In this document: in pieces, positions 24,383-32,750 of the stretch | Position numbering within the stretch: position 1 is the first letter of the stretch | Layout of the letters: each line of letters starts with the position of its first letter | Origin: Clostridiales bacterium | GTDB taxonomy: Bacteria > Bacillota > Clostridia > Lachnospirales > Lachnospiraceae | DNA: 34,713 nucleotides | NCBI GenBank assembly: GCA_021203365.1 | Contig: JAJQBI010000020.1 | Location: 1-34,713 of the forward strand | Reading direction: 5' to 3' | Made by a program: the position numbers and the translations under genes | Notes under the pieces: generated by a model | The model's input: the letters and a program-made list of their open reading frames with translations, nothing else | Database searches by the model: none | Told to the model about the DNA's origin: nothing

Positions 24383-24794
24383 CCACGGCGGTTATGAGCT
24401 GAAGCAGGAGGTGAAGGCTCATCTGGCCGGGAGAGGACTGGAATTTCGGGATTATGGCTGCGACGGTCCCCAGTCTACGGACTATCCGATTTATGCCAGG
24501 CGGGTAGCCCAGGCGATCCTGGACGGAGAGTGTGACCGGGGAATCCTGATCTGCGGAACAGGAATCGGAATTTCCATTACCGCCAACCGGATTCCGGGAA
24601 TCCGGGCCGCAGTGTGTACGGACTGCTTTACCGCTCATGAGACCCGGGCGCATAACGATGCCAATATTCTTGCCATGGGAGGAAGAGTGGTGGGAGCGGG
24701 GCTGGCGCTCAATATTGTGGATACCTTCCTGGATACGCCCTTTTCACAGGAAGAGAGGCATAAGAGACGTATTGCCATGATCGATGAGAAATAA
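24363..24794 (+). CDS. rpiB: Ribose 5-phosphate isomerase B
   Basis: RpiB interconverts ribose 5-phosphate and ribulose 5-phosphate, or allose/galactose phosphate analogues in related enzymes. The 143-residue protein begins MIALGSDHGGYELK, with the active-site Asp7-His8. It has the ICGTGIGISITANR loop with the catalytic Cys, and HETRAHNDANILAMGGR for phosphate binding. It is a complete LacAB/RpiB-type protein. ATG 24363 is 9 bases after GGAGG (24349-24353); ATG 24354 directly abuts that site. It overlaps the end of the upstream gene and precedes the deaminase gene by 23 bases. Confidence 0.93.
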   Translation: MIALGSDHGGYELKQEVKAHLAGRGLEFRDYGCDGPQSTDYPIYARRVAQAILDGECDRGILICGTGIGISITANRIPGIRAAVCTDCFTAHETRAHNDANILAMGGRVVGAGLALNIVDTFLDTPFSQEERHKRRIAMIDEK

Positions 24795-24817
24795 GGAAAG
24801 ACATCGGGAGGTTTTAC

Positions 24818-25312
24818 ATGGAAAATAAAGTGGGAAAAAGAAGGGATTACCTGTCCTGGGATGAGTATTTTATGGGAGTTGCCACGCTTTCCGGCATGCG
24901 CTCCAAGGATCCGAATTCCCAGGTGGGAGCCTGTATTGTCAGCCAGGAAAACAAGATTTTATCCATGGGATATAACGGATTTCCCATAGGATGTTCAGAC
25001 GATGTGTTTCCCTGGGCCAGGGAGGGGGATTCTCTGGATACCAAGTACCTGTATGTGACTCACAGTGAGCTGAACGCGATTCTCAATTACCGGGGCGGCA
25101 GCCTGGAAGGGGCAAAGCTTTACGTAACCCTTTTTCCCTGTAACGAATGTGCCAAGGCCATCATTCAGGCCGGAATCAAAACAATTATCTATGACTGTGA
25201 TAAATACGCCAATACCCCTTCCGTGATCGCTTCCAAGCGTATGCTGGATGCCGCTGGAGTGCGTTATTATCAGTACAGTCACACGAACCGGGAGATCCGG
25301 ATTCATATTTAA
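24818..25312 (+). CDS. Deoxycytidylate (dCMP) deaminase family protein
   Basis: The enzyme deaminates dCMP to dUMP, feeding thymidylate synthesis. The zinc site is complete: His82 and the catalytic Glu84 in THSELNAIL, and Cys108 and Cys111 in FPCNECAKAI. The N-terminal part SWDEYFMGVATLSGMRSKDPNSQVGACI and the GYNGFP loop are typical of dCMP deaminases and ComEB. It has 164 residues and ends soon after the core. GGGAGG lies 6 to 11 bases before the ATG. It sits between rpiB and proS with short gaps. Confidence 0.9.
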   Translation: MENKVGKRRDYLSWDEYFMGVATLSGMRSKDPNSQVGACIVSQENKILSMGYNGFPIGCSDDVFPWAREGDSLDTKYLYVTHSELNAILNYRGGSLEGAKLYVTLFPCNECAKAIIQAGIKTIIYDCDKYANTPSVIASKRMLDAAGVRYYQYSHTNREIRIHI

Positions 25313-25350
25313 GAGAAGAATAAAAAATTGTAGGAGGAAACGAAATAATT

Positions 25351-26790
25351 ATGGCTAAGGAAAAGAAGCTTGTGGAAGCCATCACATCTATGGAGGAGGA
25401 CTTTGCCCAGTGGTATACAGATGTGGTAAAAAAGGCGGAGCTGTGCGGTTATACCAGTGTAAAGGGCTGCATGGCCATTAAGCCCGCAGGCTACGCAATC
25501 TGGGAAAATATTCAGAAGGAGCTGGACCGCCGGTTTAAGGAAACCGGTGTGGAAAACGTTTACATGCCCATGTTTATTCCGGAATCTTTGCTTCAGAAGG
25601 AGAAGGACCATGTGGAAGGTTTTGCCCCGGAGGTGGCCTGGGTGACCCAGGGCGGTCTGGAGCCGCTGCAGGAGAGGCTGTGTGTGCGCCCCACCTCAGA
25701 GACCCTGTTCTGCGATTTTTACCAGAAGGAAATTCATTCTCACAGAGATCTGCCCAAGGTTTATAACCAGTGGTGTTCGGTTGTCCGCTGGGAAAAGACT
25801 ACCCGTCCATTCCTTCGCTCCAGGGAGTTTTTGTGGCAGGAAGGCCACACGGCCCATGCCACCGCGGAGGAGGCACAGGAGAGAACCATTCAGATGCTGA
25901 ATGTATATGCGGATTTTTCAGAGGAAGTGCTGGCCATTCCGGTGATTCACGGCCAGAAGACGGAGAAGGAAAAGTTTTCCGGTGCGGAGGCTACCTATAC
26001 CATTGAGGCTCTGATGCATGACGGGAAAGCCCTTCAGTGTGCAACCAGCCATAATTTCGGCGACGGATTCGCCAGAGCCTTCGATATTCAGTACACAGAT
26101 AAGAACAATAAGCTTCAGTATGTCCATCAGACCTCCTGGGGAATGACCACACGAATGATCGGTGCCCTGATTATGGTGCACGGAGACAACAGCGGCCTGG
26201 TGCTGCCGCCCAGGATTGCGCCGGTGCAGGCGGTGATTATCCCCATTCAGCAGCGAAAGGCGGGCGTCCTGGAAAAGGCGGAGGAGCTTCTGGCGGCTTT
26301 GAAGGACGGAGGGATCCGAAGCAAGGTGGACGACACGGATAAAAGTCCGGGATTTAAGTTCGCAGAGCAGGAGATGCGGGGGATTCCGGTTCGCATTGAG
26401 TGCGGTCCTAAGGATATAGAGAACGGGCAGGTTATTGTCTGCCGCCGGGATACCCGGGAAAAATATACAGTGCGTTTTGAGGAGCTTGCAGTTCGTGTGC
26501 AGGAAATTCTGGACTGTATGCAGAAGGATATGCTGGAGCGTGCCCGTGCCCATCAGCAGGCCCATACCTATACCGCTGCGAATTATGAGGAGTTTAAGGA
26601 TATCATTGTAAATAAACCGGGATTTGTAAAAGCCATGTGGTGCGGGGAACAGGCCTGCGAGGACAGGATTAAGGAAGACGTACAGGCAACCTCCCGGTGC
26701 ATGCCCTTTGAACAGGAAAACTTAGGTGACGTGTGTGTCTGCTGCGGAAAACCTGCGAAGAAAATGGTTTACTGGGGCAGAGCCTATTGA
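25351..26790 (+). CDS. proS: Prolyl-tRNA synthetase, short zinc-type (ProS type 3)
   Basis: The enzyme charges tRNA-Pro. The 479-residue length, the lack of an insertion editing domain and a C-terminal zinc-binding domain place it in the archaeal/eukaryotic-like class found in many clostridia. Class II motif 2 is around [26 protein letters not shown], and motif 3 around [19 protein letters not shown]. The anticodon-binding domain follows from about residue 290. The tail carries Cys residues in [10 protein letters not shown] and [10 protein letters not shown] for zinc, ending in the family-typical WGRAY. AGGAGG lies upstream of the ATG. It is 16 bases from cca. Confidence 0.96.
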   Translation: MAKEKKLVEAITSMEEDFAQWYTDVVKKAELCGYTSVKGCMAIKPAGYAIWENIQKELDRRFKETGVENVYMPMFIPESLLQKEKDHVEGFAPEVAWVTQGGLEPLQERLCVRPTSETLFCDFYQKEIHSHRDLPKVYNQWCSVVRWEKTTRPFLRSREFLWQEGHTAHATAEEAQERTIQMLNVYADFSEEVLAIPVIHGQKTEKEKFSGAEATYTIEALMHDGKALQCATSHNFGDGFARAFDIQYTDKNNKLQYVHQTSWGMTTRMIGALIMVHGDNSGLVLPPRIAPVQAVIIPIQQRKAGVLEKAEELLAALKDGGIRSKVDDTDKSPGFKFAEQEMRGIPVRIECGPKDIENGQVIVCRRDTREKYTVRFEELAVRVQEILDCMQKDMLERARAHQQAHTYTAANYEEFKDIIVNKPGFVKAMWCGEQACEDRIKEDVQATSRCMPFEQENLGDVCVCCGKPAKKMVYWGRAY

Positions 26791-26806
26791 CGGAGAGGGA
26801 TGGAGA

Positions 26807-28135
26807 ATGAAATTTGCCATTCCGGACGGCGCGGCGAAAATCCTGCGCGTCTTAGAGAAAAATGGTTTTGAGGCCTGGGTTGTGGGGGGCTGTGTCCGGG
26901 ACTCTGTCCTGGGCCGCGTGCCGGAGGACTGGGATATCACAACCTCGGCCCGGCCGGAACAGGTGAAGGCTCTCTTTGCGAGAACGGTGGATACCGGGAT
27001 TGCCCATGGCACAGTTACAGTCATGCTGGGAAAGGAAGGCTATGAAGTTACCACCTACCGGGTAGACGGGGATTATGAGGACGGCCGGCATCCGAAAAGC
27101 GTTTCCTTTACCGCAAATCTCCGTGAGGATCTGAGACGGCGGGATTTTACCATCAATGCCATGGCGTACAGTCCGGAGAGAGGAATCGTGGATCTTTTCG
27201 GCGGCCTTGGGGATCTGGAGGCAAAAACCATCCGCTGTGTAGGGGCTCCGGAGGAGAGGTTTACGGAAGACGCGCTTCGGCTTTTGCGGGCGGTCCGGTT
27301 TTCCGGGCAGCTGGGTTTTTCCATCGAGCCGGAGACGAGAAGGGCGCTTTCCCTTCTCGCGCCGAACCTTTGTCATATCAGCGCAGAACGCATTTACACC
27401 GAGCTGGTAAAGCTTCTGGTGTCTCCCCATCCGGATTATATGCGCACGGCCTGGGAGACCGGGCTGACGGCCTGGTTTCTGCCGGAATTTGACCGGTGTA
27501 TGGAAACGGAGCAGAATACGCCTCATCACTGCTATACGGTGGGGGAGCATATCCTGCACAGCCTGGCCGGTGTCCCGGCGGATCGGGTCCTGCGGCTTAC
27601 CATGCTTCTCCATGATGTGGGAAAACCGGCGGTAAGGCGCACGGATGAGAATGGCCGGGATCATTTCAAGACGCATGGGGAGGTCGGGGAAAAAATGGCC
27701 GGGGACATTCTGCGCCGGCTGAAGGCGGACAATGATACAATCCGAAAGGTGACCCGCCTGATCCGGTGGCATGATGACCGGCCGGCGCCGGAGCCTGCGG
27801 CGGTCCGGCGTGCGGTCAGTCAGATGGGGGAAGAGCTTTTTCCCCTGTATCTTACTGTGCAGCGGGCGGATACCCTGGCTCAGAGTATGTATCTCCGGGA
27901 GGAAAAGCTGGCCCGCCAGGAAAAAGTGGGTGAGATTTATCGGGAAATTCTCCGAAGAGGAGACTGTGTCTCTCTGAAGACCCTTGCGGTTACCGGCCGT
28001 GATCTTCTGGAGATTGGCTGTCCCCCCGGGCCCACAGTGGGAAAAATTCTTCAGCGCCTGCTGGATCGTGTGCTGGAATGCCCGGAACAAAATAACCGGG
28101 AAAAGCTTCTTCTCATGGCCCGGGAATGGATTTAG
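26807..28135 (+). CDS. cca: CCA tRNA nucleotidyltransferase with HD domain
   Basis: The enzyme adds or repairs the CCA 3' end of tRNAs. The class II nucleotidyltransferase head shows VVGGCVRDSVLGR at residues 25-37, the metal-binding Asp41-x-Asp43 (EDWDIT) and RRDFTINAMAY. The RNA-binding neck follows (EERFTEDALRLLRAVRFSGQLGF). An HD domain is present with LLHDVGKP and IRWHDDRP. The product has 442 residues. ATG 26807 follows GGAGAGGG by about 8 bases; the longer frame to 26726 overlaps proS and adds unrelated residues. It is the last gene of the operon and converges on the regulator gene with only 25 bases between stops. Confidence 0.95.
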   Translation: MKFAIPDGAAKILRVLEKNGFEAWVVGGCVRDSVLGRVPEDWDITTSARPEQVKALFARTVDTGIAHGTVTVMLGKEGYEVTTYRVDGDYEDGRHPKSVSFTANLREDLRRRDFTINAMAYSPERGIVDLFGGLGDLEAKTIRCVGAPEERFTEDALRLLRAVRFSGQLGFSIEPETRRALSLLAPNLCHISAERIYTELVKLLVSPHPDYMRTAWETGLTAWFLPEFDRCMETEQNTPHHCYTVGEHILHSLAGVPADRVLRLTMLLHDVGKPAVRRTDENGRDHFKTHGEVGEKMAGDILRRLKADNDTIRKVTRLIRWHDDRPAPEPAAVRRAVSQMGEELFPLYLTVQRADTLAQSMYLREEKLARQEKVGEIYREILRRGDCVSLKTLAVTGRDLLEIGCPPGPTVGKILQRLLDRVLECPEQNNREKLLLMAREWI

Positions 28136-28160
28136 GGCCTACACAGGTAACCGTCGGGAT

Positions 28161-29252
28161 TTACGACTCCGGGTGTGCCCGGCGGTACCTTACGTAATCC
28201 GAAACCATAAGTCCCACCTGGAATACCAGAGCGTCCGCAAAGGTGCGGATATCCAGACCGAATCGCTTCTGCAGCTTTTCAAAGCGATAGACCAGTGTGT
28301 TGCGGTGAACATAAAGCTGGCGGGAGGTTTCAGACAGATTCAGGTTGTTTTCAAAAAAGGTTCTTATGATGTTCAGTGTTTCATCATCCAGCGAGTCCAA
28401 CGCTCCTTTTGGGAATACCTCATCTACAAACATTTCACATACGGAAATCGGGAGTTGATAGATCAGCCGTCCGATTCCCAGCCGGTTGTATCCAAAGACA
28501 TTTCGCTCCGCGTAAAAAATCTTTCCTACCTCCATGGCCATTTTTGCCTCCCGGTAGGCTTCTGAAAGTTTCCGGATGTCTTCCGCCACAGTACTGTAAG
28601 AAACCCATGCGGAGGTCATGGCCTCTGTGTTCAGCATGCCCACCAGCATAAGGGCAATGCTTTCCAGCTCCTGGTAACCTTCTGTGGGCTGCAGCTCCCG
28701 TACGACAATAATCCCGGAATCATCTACAGCAGTGAGGAAATCTCTTGTTCTCGCAGAAAATATATTCCGGATGGTGGCGAGGGTGTTTTCGTCCCTGGGC
28801 TGTCGGGTTTCCACCAGAAAAACCGCGCGGCGCGCGGTGGGAGAGATGCGGAGTCTTCCGGCTCTGTTGAAGGCTTCCACTTCCGTATAACGATCCAGAA
28901 GAAGGTTCTGCATGAAAGTGTTTTTGTCGTTCTTTTCTGCGTAGGCAGTCAGAAGGCTTTCCACCTGGCAGACAGCCAGCGCTCCGATGGTTTCCGCAGA
29001 TTCTCTTTTTCCCCAGACGATCAGCAGATAGATAATCTTCTGATTTTCCATGATCTTGTGGAGCTGACAGGAGGAATTCGCCACGCACAGAGCGGAAGAT
29101 TCCCGGAATTCCGTCAGTCTTTCCTTTGAAGGGAGCTTCTTCTCACAGGTGGAGAGAAAGACTTCATCTGATTCTGACAGCAGACAAAAATCCAGTCCGC
29201 TGATCCCTTTCCAGTCCTCCAGACACTTTTGAAGTGACGTTTTGATTTTCAT
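28161..29252 (-). CDS. PucR/CdaR-type transcriptional regulator
   Basis: The 363-residue protein ends in the PucR-type helix-turn-helix domain (about residues 300-350: NLNLSETSRQLYVHRNTLVYRFEKLQKRFGLDIRTFADA), typical of regulators of sugar diacid, purine or amino-acid use. The middle part resembles the GGDEF-like/CdaR regulatory region (AYREAKMAMEVG...YNRLGIGRLIYQLP). The N-terminal part may sense a ligand and includes a cysteine pair near residues 56 and 62. The target and ligand are unknown. The msmX-like gene upstream in the same direction is separated by a strong terminator, so this gene needs its own promoter; none is obvious in the short gap. Confidence 0.85.
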   Translation of the reverse strand: MKIKTSLQKCLEDWKGISGLDFCLLSESDEVFLSTCEKKLPSKERLTEFRESSALCVANSSCQLHKIMENQKIIYLLIVWGKRESAETIGALAVCQVESLLTAYAEKNDKNTFMQNLLLDRYTEVEAFNRAGRLRISPTARRAVFLVETRQPRDENTLATIRNIFSARTRDFLTAVDDSGIIVVRELQPTEGYQELESIALMLVGMLNTEAMTSAWVSYSTVAEDIRKLSEAYREAKMAMEVGKIFYAERNVFGYNRLGIGRLIYQLPISVCEMFVDEVFPKGALDSLDDETLNIIRTFFENNLNLSETSRQLYVHRNTLVYRFEKLQKRFGLDIRTFADALVFQVGLMVSDYVRYRRAHPES

Positions 29253-29271
29253 AAAATAGCCCTCATAATAA

Positions 29272-29301
29272 AGAACCCGGGGAACTCATCCCCCGGGTTC
29301 T
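29272..29301 (-). terminator. Terminator of the msmX-like gene
   Basis: AGAACCCGGGG and CCCCGGGTTCT form a perfect 11-bp, GC-rich stem with an 8-base loop. On the - strand it lies about 30 bases after the ATPase stop and is followed by TTTATTAT. Confidence 0.85.
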
Positions 29302-29328
29302 GTTTGGTTTTATAAATGGATGATCTGC

Positions 29329-30441
29329 TTAGTTTGTGATTACCAGCTCGGACTCCTTGTCGAAGAAGTGCGCTTTTTCCATATCAAAGGTAAAGCGGAT
29401 GGGATCGCCGGTCTTCACGGTTGTACGCGGATCCACACGCGCGGTTACCTGAACGTCGTTTACATCGAAATACAGGAAAACTTCCGCACCCAGAAGCTCA
29501 TAAACCTTAACTGTAGATTCCATCGGATCATTGGGAAGAGTATCGATTACCAGCTGGGAATCGTTGATATCTTCCGGACGGATACCGAGAACAACGGTCT
29601 TTCCAACATAGCCGCCAGCCTTCAGAGCCTTGGCCTTGGAGGCGGGAACCGTCAGATTGTAGCTGCCAACGGTTGCGATAACATCGCTGCCTTTCTCGGA
29701 GATTCTGGCATCCAGGAAGTTCATCTGCGGGGAGCCCATGAATCCGGCTACGAAAAGATTGCCGGGTTTCTGATACAGATTCTGGGGAGTATCAACCTGC
29801 TGAACCACGCCGTCCTTCATAACAACGATACGGGTACCAAGGGTCATGGCCTCGGTCTGGTCATGGGTTACATAGATGATGGTGGCGCCCAGTCTCTGAT
29901 GAATCTTGGAAATCTCAATACGCATCTGTACACGGAGCTTTGCGTCCAGGTTGGACAGAGGCTCGTCCATCAGGAAAACCTTGGGGTTACGCACGATGGC
30001 ACGTCCCATGGCAACACGCTGTCTCTGGCCGCCGGAGAGAGCCTTCGGCTTACGGTCAAGCAGCTTGTCAAGGTCAAGAATTCTTGCGGCTTCACGAACG
30101 GCTTTGTCGATCTCCGCCTTCGGAACCTTGCGGAGTTTCAGACCAAATGCCATGTTGTCATAAACGGTCATATGAGGATACAGAGCGTAGTTCTGGAATA
30201 CCATTGCGATATCACGATCCTTCGGCTCTACGTCGTTCATGACCTTGTCGCCGATCTTCAGGGTACCGCTTGTGATTTCCTCAAGGCCGGCAACCATACG
30301 AAGTGTTGTAGACTTTCCACAGCCGGAAGGGCCTACGAAAATGATAAATTCCTTGTCTTCGATTTCCAGATTGAAATCCTTTACAGCCTGGAAGCCGTTG
30401 GGATAGGTTTTGTTAATGTGCGATAATGATAAACTTGCCAT
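29329..30441 (-). CDS. msmX: Sugar ABC transporter ATPase, MsmX/UgpC type
   Basis: The 370-residue ATPase has Walker A GPSGCGKST at 37-45, a Q-loop (VFQNYALYPHMTVYDNMAFGLKLR), the signature ALSGGQRQRVAMGRA and Walker B VFLMDEPLSNLD with the following H-loop TIIYVTHDQTEAM. The C-terminal TOBE/MalK-like domain follows from about residue 240 (GIRPEDI). Such ATPases energise several carbohydrate importers. No permease or binding-protein gene for sugars is nearby, which fits the multi-purpose MsmX role in Firmicutes. GGAGGG lies 6 bases before the ATG. A good terminator follows. Confidence 0.93.
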   Translation of the reverse strand: MASLSLSHINKTYPNGFQAVKDFNLEIEDKEFIIFVGPSGCGKSTTLRMVAGLEEITSGTLKIGDKVMNDVEPKDRDIAMVFQNYALYPHMTVYDNMAFGLKLRKVPKAEIDKAVREAARILDLDKLLDRKPKALSGGQRQRVAMGRAIVRNPKVFLMDEPLSNLDAKLRVQMRIEISKIHQRLGATIIYVTHDQTEAMTLGTRIVVMKDGVVQQVDTPQNLYQKPGNLFVAGFMGSPQMNFLDARISEKGSDVIATVGSYNLTVPASKAKALKAGGYVGKTVVLGIRPEDINDSQLVIDTLPNDPMESTVKVYELLGAEVFLYFDVNDVQVTARVDPRTTVKTGDPIRFTFDMEKAHFFDKESELVITN

Positions 30442-30602
30442 TTTCTTCCCTCCAAATTTTTCTGATTCTTATGAGTCGGATTATAACTCTCGCTGAATAA
30501 CAGTATAGCGAAATTCACAAAAAAGAACTAGGGAAGAATCGTACAAAGTTTTCAAAGGTTTCTTGTCAATATGACGAAATGGATTTTCAGAACTGAGAAT
30601 AT

Positions 30603-30875
30603 TTATCGCAGTATATCCGAAAATTCCGGATGTTTCTGAAACCAGTTCCGGGCGTAGGAACAGGAAACAACGGCTTTTTTTCCGCTGCGCCGGAGGCTTT
30701 GGGCGGCTGTCAGAACCAGTCTTCCGGCCAGACCCTGTCCCTTCATGGAAGGATCCACAAAGGTGTGATTTATATCCACAGTGTTGTCATCAATGGGCGA
30801 GAGGATAATCTCTGCCAGTGTGTTCCCCTGTTCATCCTGCGCGTAGATCCGGTCAATTCCGTAAAAAAATTCCAT
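30603..30875 (-). CDS. Small GNAT-like N-acetyltransferase (COG2388/YjdJ type)
   Basis: This is a 90-residue, single-domain GNAT-like protein. It shows the acetyl-CoA pyrophosphate loop (DPSMKGQGLAGRLV) and the characteristic C-terminal CSYARNWFQKHPEFSDIL with the conserved Cys and Tyr-Ala-x-x-Trp. Members of this compact family are widespread and their substrate is unknown. AAGGAGAC lies shortly upstream of the ATG on the - strand. It follows the threonine aldolase gene by about 57 bases in the same direction and may be cotranscribed with it. No clear terminator separates it from the ATPase gene. Confidence 0.85.
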   Translation of the reverse strand: MEFFYGIDRIYAQDEQGNTLAEIILSPIDDNTVDINHTFVDPSMKGQGLAGRLVLTAAQSLRRSGKKAVVSCSYARNWFQKHPEFSDILR

Positions 30876-30932
30876 GTTGCAGTTGGTCTCCTTTCTGACA
30901 CGTTTCTGTCTGCGTGAATCTGTCGGATGCTC

Positions 30933-31967
30933 TTACAGACTTTTAAGAGCGTTTTCAAGCTGTGCCAGTGCCTCCGGCGTTGTGGCCCAGCTTGTGGCAA
31001 AACGGGTAATACTGTGGGTCTTGTCAAAGGGACCCCATATTTCAAATTTTACCTGTCTGGCCAGTTTTTCCAGCTGACAGTTCTCAAGAATCGGGAACTG
31101 CTGATTGGTGGGAGAATCCAGATAGAAAGCGTATCCCGCATTCCGGAAAATCTCCTTCAGCTGTTCTGCCATTTCGATGCCATGGCGGCCCAGAGAGGTG
31201 TAGAGTCCGTCTGTAAAAAGGGTATCGAACTGAAGTCCGATCAGCCGCCCTTTCGCGCAGAGCGCTCCGTGCTGCTTGATGCGCGTGAGAAAATGGGAAG
31301 GGGCGTTGTTTTTGGGAAAGACCAGGGCTTCCCCGCAAAGGGCGCCCGCCTTGGTACCGCCGATGTAAAAAACATCGCAAAGCTCCCCGATCAGAGGCAG
31401 AGTGACATCCGTGTCTCTTGCCTGCAGACCATAGCCCAGCCGGGCTCCGTCCAGATACAGTGCCATATGGTTCCTATGGCAGATTTCTGCCAGTTCCCGA
31501 AGCTCCCGGGCCGTGTAAAGGGTTCCGTATTCTGTGGGGTGAGAGATATAAACCATGCCCGGAAAAACCATGTGTGAACAGGTTCCGTCAGAAAGGAAGG
31601 ACTGTACGAAAGTGTCTACATCCCCGGCAGATATTTTTCCCTCATGGGAAGGCAGGGTGAGGACCTTATGTCCGGAAAACTCAATGGCGCCGGCCTCGTG
31701 AACGTTTACATGGCCGGTTTCGGCGGCAATCACCCCTTCGTAGGACTCCAGAACCGTATCAATTACCAGCTGGTTGGTCTGTGTACCGCCGTTGAGAAAC
31801 CAGATGTCCGCCTCCGGACACTGACAGGCTTTCCGGATTTTTTCCCTGGCGCTGCTGCTGAAGGAATCCGCGCCGTAGCCCGGCTCCTGCTGCAGGTTTG
31901 TACGCTGCAGTGCCTTCAGGATTTCCTCGTGGCAGCCTTCCAGATAATCGCATTCAAATGATATCAT
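30933..31967 (-). CDS. ltaE: Low-specificity L-threonine aldolase (beta-eliminating lyase family)
   Basis: This PLP enzyme cleaves L-threonine or allo-threonine to glycine and acetaldehyde. The 344-residue protein shows the fold-type I pattern: GGTQTNQLV near residue 60 for PLP phosphate binding, AAETGHVNVHEAGA with the ring-stacking His, YLDGARLGYGL with Asp173 and the Schiff-base Lys206 in YIGGTKAGALCGEALV. A C-terminal FEIWGPFDKTHSITRFATSWATTPE segment is typical. AGGAGA lies 6 bases before the ATG. It is probably the first gene of a unit with the GNAT gene. Confidence 0.92.
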   Translation of the reverse strand: MISFECDYLEGCHEEILKALQRTNLQQEPGYGADSFSSSAREKIRKACQCPEADIWFLNGGTQTNQLVIDTVLESYEGVIAAETGHVNVHEAGAIEFSGHKVLTLPSHEGKISAGDVDTFVQSFLSDGTCSHMVFPGMVYISHPTEYGTLYTARELRELAEICHRNHMALYLDGARLGYGLQARDTDVTLPLIGELCDVFYIGGTKAGALCGEALVFPKNNAPSHFLTRIKQHGALCAKGRLIGLQFDTLFTDGLYTSLGRHGIEMAEQLKEIFRNAGYAFYLDSPTNQQFPILENCQLEKLARQVKFEIWGPFDKTHSITRFATSWATTPEALAQLENALKSL

Positions 31968-32078
31968 AGTGTTTCTCCTGTTCGTATGAAAAATCCCGGA
32001 AAAACGGCTTTCAGGATATTTTTTAAAAATGAAAAAAGGCCGATTTTCCGGTTGTTCTCTGATTTAAAAGACTGTGAA

Positions 32079-32116
32079 TGGCAATGAACGTCCGGTTATG
32101 TGGACGTCCACTGCCA
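32079..32116 (-). terminator. Hairpin after the substrate-binding protein fragment
   Basis: Arms 32079-32093 and 32102-32116 pair over about 13 of 15 positions (TGGCA and GGACGT parts perfect) with an 8-base loop. On the - strand it follows the fragment's stop by about 60 bases and is followed by CAGTCTTTTAAA. The rest of 31968-32175 holds no gene. Confidence 0.55.
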
Positions 32117-32175
32117 TAGACCATATCATTTTTCAGCGGAAAAGTAAACAGGAAAAACAGAATTTAAAGCTCCGG

Positions 32176-32750
32176 TTACTGATTCACGGCAGCCCGCGCG
32201 TATTCCGTGATCACCAGAGTTTTGTAGTCCACCCGCGAATTCAGTTCTCCCGCACTTTCCAGGATATCCTGCAAAAGCGTAAAGCTGCTTTCCTCAAAAA
32301 TCAGGTTTTCCTTCCAGGTGTCCTGGGCGTAATAGCGGGCGACAATGGTCGTGATGGTTTCCAGATCTGTTTCCGGAAACTGGGGAGCGATTACTTTTGC
32401 GATTTCTTCCGGTGTATGGCTCTGTACATAATCCATTCCCTTTTGCACAGCGTTTGTGAATTTCTGAATGATTTCCGGATTTTCATTGAGGTAAGTGGTT
32501 TTGACGCTGTAGGAGGTGTAGGGAACATACCCGGAGGCTTCCCCAAGAGAGGCCACTACATAGCCTTTTTCCTCCTGCTCCAGAGCGGTTGCAGAGGGCT
32601 CAAACTCAATGCTGAAATCTCCCAGCCCGTTGGAAAATGCCGCGGCCGTAGAGCCAAAATCAATACTTTTGTCAATGGTCAGATCGGTCTCGGGATCGAT
32701 GTCTTTCTGTTTTAGAATATACTCAAATACCATTTCGGGCATTCCACCTG
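32176..32750 (-). pseudogene. 3' part of an NMT1/SsuA-like ABC substrate-binding protein gene, cut by a mobile element
   Basis: The frame encodes about 190 residues of the C-terminal lobe of a nitrate/sulfonate/thiamine-precursor type periplasmic-binding protein. It starts at GGMPEMVFEYILKQ and runs through DFSIEFEPSATALE, GYVVASLGEASGYVPYT and the helical tail PEIIQKFTNAVQKGMDYVQSHTPEEIAKVIAPQF. The signal peptide and first lobe are missing. The frame continues past about 32750 only into recombinase-end sequence, so the break is an insertion, not a new start. The other half and its permease genes should lie beyond the far end of the element. The ligand cannot be inferred from this half. Confidence 0.85.

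Noticed and set aside
29320..30426. A 368-residue open frame on the + strand opposite the ATPase gene
   Set aside because: It is an antisense shadow of a highly conserved ABC ATPase; no family features or ribosome site support it.
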